NCBI GenBank assembly: GCA_964353875.1
Contig: CAYGXU010000005.1
Location: 1-64,000, forward strand
Reading direction: 5' to 3'
DNA length: 64,000 nucleotides
Source: MGNI01 sp964353875
Lineage (GTDB): Bacteria; Chloroflexota; Anaerolineae; Anaerolineales; E44-bin32
Positions 60,748-64,000 of the stretch are shown here, one piece after another; within the stretch, counting starts at the first letter, position 1; the number at the start of each line of letters is the position of its first letter. Below the pieces are notes generated by a model that saw only the letters and a list, made by a program, of their open reading frames with translations, searched no databases and was not told where the DNA came from. A program made the translations under genes and the position numbers.

Positions 60748-63700
60748 ATGAGATACATTAATAAACTAGTAAAACCAGCTGCAATCTTCTTTGTGTTCAC
60801 CCTGCTTTTCAGCATGACTATGCCATTCCTGGCACCTGGCGCGGCTGGGGAAGCAGCACATTTGCAGCCTTACCTGGCGCAGATGGCAGCTGCATCACCG
60901 GACGAGATGGTCCGCGTGATCGTACAGAAAGCAGATGACACCGATCGAGCCGAGAGGTTCGCTGAAAGGCTTGGGGCAGTCATCTATGCGAAGCTGGACA
61001 TCATCAATGGCTTCGCAGCCGAGTTGCCTGCTAAATTAACACAGAATCTGGCGGCTCATGACTCGGTGCAGTGGGTGAGCTATGATGCCCCCATGACCTT
61101 TAGCGGGGATCTTCCTGTTAGGGTTTATTATTCTATCGGAACGAGCACCGCAGACCTGAAGAGCGGATCACCCACAATGACGATCTCCGCCGGCACGGCG
61201 ACCTTCAGTGTCGCTCAACCGAATAACATCGGAGTTGGAGACGAGATCACCTACAACGGCTCCAGTAAGGCTTACATCTCAGGTCGAAGCAGCTCCACGG
61301 TGTTCGGCGTCATCACCGCTGCCGGTGGTACGCCAGCGAATGTGACGGGTGCCACGGTCAACTCGATCAAGCGCGCCTTCAACAACCTATCGGCAGCGCA
61401 AACCAATTCCTCTGGCTCAGCCTATCTCAATACCTGGGATCTTAGAGCGGGGAATTACCAGCTCAACTGGCCTTGCTACAACGATGGACCAATGAGCGAT
61501 AGTGTGACCATCGATGGCTATCTCACCGATGCGGATAACTACGTGCGTGTGTATACGCCCTATCTTTCGAATGAAGTAGGCGCTTCTCAGAGGCATACCG
61601 GCCTGGCCAACACCGGTTTTCGTTTGTTGCCAGGCGACAACAGAGACGGCATCGTCATCCGTATTGGAAACGCTTATGTTGAAGGTCTGGAGATTAGCAT
61701 AGATGAAGAAAATTGGGAGGCGGCCGTTTGGATCACGGGAGCTCCAAGTGGAGAGGTGTTTATTTCAAAGAATCTCTTCCATGGCGCAAGCACCTTCTTG
61801 AACCAGGGCGTTGTAGCATCCGGCTTGGATTTCCCGACGACGGTTAAAGTCTGGGACAATTTCTTCTATCGATTGGGCAATACCATTAGGCTTTCCGGCA
61901 GCAATATCACGGCTTATGTCTATAGCAACTCCATCTTCAATGTAGATTATGGAATACTCGATGAGAGTGCTACATCAACAGCCAAGAACAATGTGGCGCT
62001 TACTTGTGGCACCGCCTGTTTTAGCGGTGTAAACACGCAAAGCAACAATATCTCATCGGATGAATCGGCCTCAGGTACAGGTTCCCTGACACTGAAATCA
62101 GCCGCCAATAACTTTGTGAACGCGTCGGCAGGCTCTGAGAACCTGCATCTTAAATCAGGCGCGGATTGCATTGATAAAGGGGCCGATCTGGATGGAGATC
62201 CCAATCTAGCCGTTACAAATGACATCGATGGGGAAAGTCGCGATGCATCCACCCCGGATGTAGGCGCGGATGAGACCAACGCGGCTCCTCCGCCGACACC
62301 GACGCCTTCGCCCACGCCAACAACCTCACCGACGCCTTCACCGACACCTTCACCGACACCTTCACCGACGCCTTCACCGACACCTACCACGACACCGCCG
62401 CCCTATACGCCGCCCACGACTAACTTCTATCGCGAAGCCTTGGGTGTCAATGGGCTCAGCGGGGTCGCTGGAAGACCATTAGAGGGTGCGGGTGTCACCG
62501 TGGTCGTGCTCGATAGTGGTGTCAACTATGATGCGGATTTCCTTGCGCCCGGAGCAACTGCTGATCGCATCCCGGCGCATATTTCAGCCATCCCGAATCA
62601 AATCGCATTTTACTTGAGCGCAAAGAACGACACATGCACCAAAACGAAAATGTCGCAATGCTGGTATGTCGCCGATCAATATGGACATGGGACGCATGTG
62701 GCTGGGATCATCGGCGGGGATGGCGGGGACTACTCGAACGGTCTCTATAAAGGCATTGCACCTAAGGTAGACTTGATCAACTTCAGGGCAGCGGACCAGA
62801 GTGGCATGGCCTATGAGTCAAGCATCGTCTGGGCCATGGAACTTATTCTGAACAACAAGAATACCCCTCGCTATCCCATTCGGGTGGTCAATATCTCCAT
62901 GAACTCGACCGTGGAGCAATCCTACCATACCAGCCCCTTGGATGCCGCGGCCGAGGTCCTATGGTTCAATGGGATCGTGATCGTCGTCTCGGCCGGCAAT
63001 AGTGGTGGGCTGAGCTACAACACCGCCAACGCTGCGCCAGCCAATGATCCCTTCATAATTACGGTCGGTGCCATTGATCAGATGGGCACCGCCACCCGCA
63101 CGGATGACATCATCCCCACCTGGTCCGCCTATGGCGTGACCACGGATGGGTACGTCAAGCCGGATATCTACGCCCCTGGGAGGCACATCATTAGCGTGCT
63201 TTCTGGCAATTCGAGCTGGGCGACGCAGTATCCGGATCGTGTGCTGGGGAATGGTCAGTACTTCCGCATCAGCGGCACCTCTATGGCCGCGCCGATGGTC
63301 GCCGGTGCAGCCGCCATCCTGCTTGATCTGAAACCATCCCTAACCCCCAATCAGATCAAATACGCTCTGATGAACACCGGCAGCAGCATCACCTCCTATG
63401 GCCAGAGCGGGAAATATCTAGACATTCTCGCCGCAGCAAATTACGTCAATAACACAGCCAATATCCCTGCTGCGAACCAGGGCAACATGGTGCATCTGCT
63501 GCTGCGCCAGACGGTGTTCCAGGTGATGAGCAGGTATGCTTTGATTGCCTACTATGCCAACTTCATGTGCGGCGTACCAGTTGCACAGTGTAATATGAGC
63601 TCAGTGAACTGGGATCAGGTGAACTGGGACCAGGTGAACTGGGACCAGGTGAATTGGGACCAGGTGAACTNNNNNNNNNNNNNNNNNNNNNNNNNNNNNN

Positions 63701-63943
63701 NNNNNNNNNNNNNNNNNNNNNNNNNNNNNNNNNNNNNNNNNNNNNNNNNNNNNNNNNNNNNNNNNNNNNNACCAGGTGAACTGGGACCAGGTGAACTGGG
63801 ACCAGGTGAACTGGGACCAGGTGAATTGGGACCAGGTGAACTGGGACCAGGTGAACTGGGACCAGGTGAACTGGGACCAGGTGAACTGGGACTCGGTCAA
63901 CTTCGGGAGTATGCAATGGAATTCGACATGGTGGGGTAACTAA
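60748..63943 (+). CDS. Secreted subtilisin-like (S8) protease with beta-helix insert and VNWDQ repeats
   Basis: At least 1060 residues. A signal peptide (about 1-35) leads to an I9-type propeptide (about 45-115). A region with right-handed beta-helix repeats (about 270-510) and a Pro-Thr-Ser linker (about 512-555) follow. The S8 catalytic domain has Asp589 (VVVLDSGV), His647 (YGHGTHVAG) and Ser845 (GTSMAAPMVAGAAA). From residue 953 it has VNWDQ pentapeptides (15-bp units, four full copies before the gap at 63671-63770 and eight after), ending VNFGSMQWNSTWWGN at the TAA 63941-63943. The 100-N placeholder shifts the frame, so the true end is in the other frame. Expressed under a c-di-GMP riboswitch. 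Confidence 0.93.
63604..63900 (+). repeat. 15-bp coding tandem repeat (VNWDQ)
   Basis: GTGAACTGGGACCAG recurs on both sides of the gap, with occasional AATTGGG variants. Frame continuity requires the true gap to be 3 nt plus a multiple of 15. Confidence 0.92.
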
Positions 63944-63963
63944 CTAGACCGAGGATAAACTTT

Positions 63964-63987
63964 CGGGGCACGGCACGCCGTGCCCCG
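63964..63987 (+). terminator. Perfect GC-rich hairpin after the S8 gene
   Basis: CGGGGCACGGC AC GCCGTGCCCCG, 11-bp arms. It lacks a U-tract and is of the same intergenic palindrome kind as elsewhere in the window. Confidence 0.7.
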
Positions 63988-64000
63988 ATGCATTTAAGGG

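Noticed and set aside
63771..63939. Pro-Gly-Glu-Leu-Gly repeat reading after the gap
   Set aside because: It comes from a frame shift caused by the arbitrary 100 N. The other frame continues VNWDQ and ends in a sensible C-terminus.

Overview
The window is a 64 kb piece of a bacterial draft scaffold of moderate GC with five 100-N gaps (7717-7816, 17801-17900, 33232-33331, 57892-57991, 63671-63770). The gene content fits the phylum Chloroflexota, most likely an Anaerolineae-type lineage. Supporting signs are a membrane glycosyltransferase of the TIGR03663 type joined to an NHL propeller, an ArsR/DUF2087 regulator, a PLP synthase pair, single-layer-envelope style membrane proteins, an S8 protease with Trp-rich tandem repeats, and GAGGCGGGT-type intergenic palindromes. 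No rRNA, complete tRNA, CRISPR array, prophage or insertion sequence was seen. The taxonomic placement is inference from gene families.

Layout. 1-510 is a degenerate tandem array of palindromic repeats. 518-11340 holds the glycosyltransferase, an MrfA-like helicase with an HNH domain inserted in it, a lipoprotein, lipA, a hot-dog thioesterase, an M19 dipeptidase and a membrane protein. 11467-12800 is a decayed ferredoxin-NADP reductase gene (three in-frame stops) and another possible gene remnant. 12811-17564 holds rhomboid-gmk, fmdB, and tmk-R3H ATPase. 18040-21351 holds a decayed SRPBCC gene, then pdxS-pdxT-GNAT reading leftward.

21760-30161 is the most distinctive block. A YtrA-type GntR regulator sits behind a strong promoter whose leader is a 25-bp-periodic TACAAT array. 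It is followed by a stomatin-like SPFH protein, DUF4177, a PLDc_N peptide, two ABC-2 export cassettes, a YhfC-type intramembrane protease, an Ig-like/zinc-ribbon membrane protein and a one-TM protein. Two near-perfect parS (ParB-binding) palindromes lie inside this block. With dnaN at 39.6-40.7 kb they suggest a location in the origin-proximal part of the chromosome.

30362-47773 is mixed: a methyltransferase, DUF2087 regulator, CHAP protein, LiaF-like membrane proteins, a SUOX-fold molybdoenzyme, pcm, a PEP/pyruvate-binding protein, dnaN, an EF-Tu domain-2-like protein, an MFS carrier, an UPF0173 hydrolase, and a three-gene overlapping run nth - GAF/GAF histidine kinase - membrane protein. 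48022-49503 is the infC-rpmI-rplT operon, with a probable AUC start for IF3 and a strong terminator. 50412-55189 is a tightly overlapping macro domain - SpoU methyltransferase - DUF711 - PcrA/UvrD run. Then come galE, a duplicated DUF4405 cytochrome-like protein, a DUF5666 protein and a two-subunit CoA-transferase.

The window ends with a cyclic-di-GMP-I riboswitch (60604-60690) directly upstream of a large secreted S8 protease. That protease has a beta-helix domain and a Pro-Thr linker between propeptide and catalytic domain, and at least twelve VNWDQ repeats at its C-terminus. At two of the gaps the same 55 bases occur on both sides, so those gaps are assembly joins with no missing sequence.
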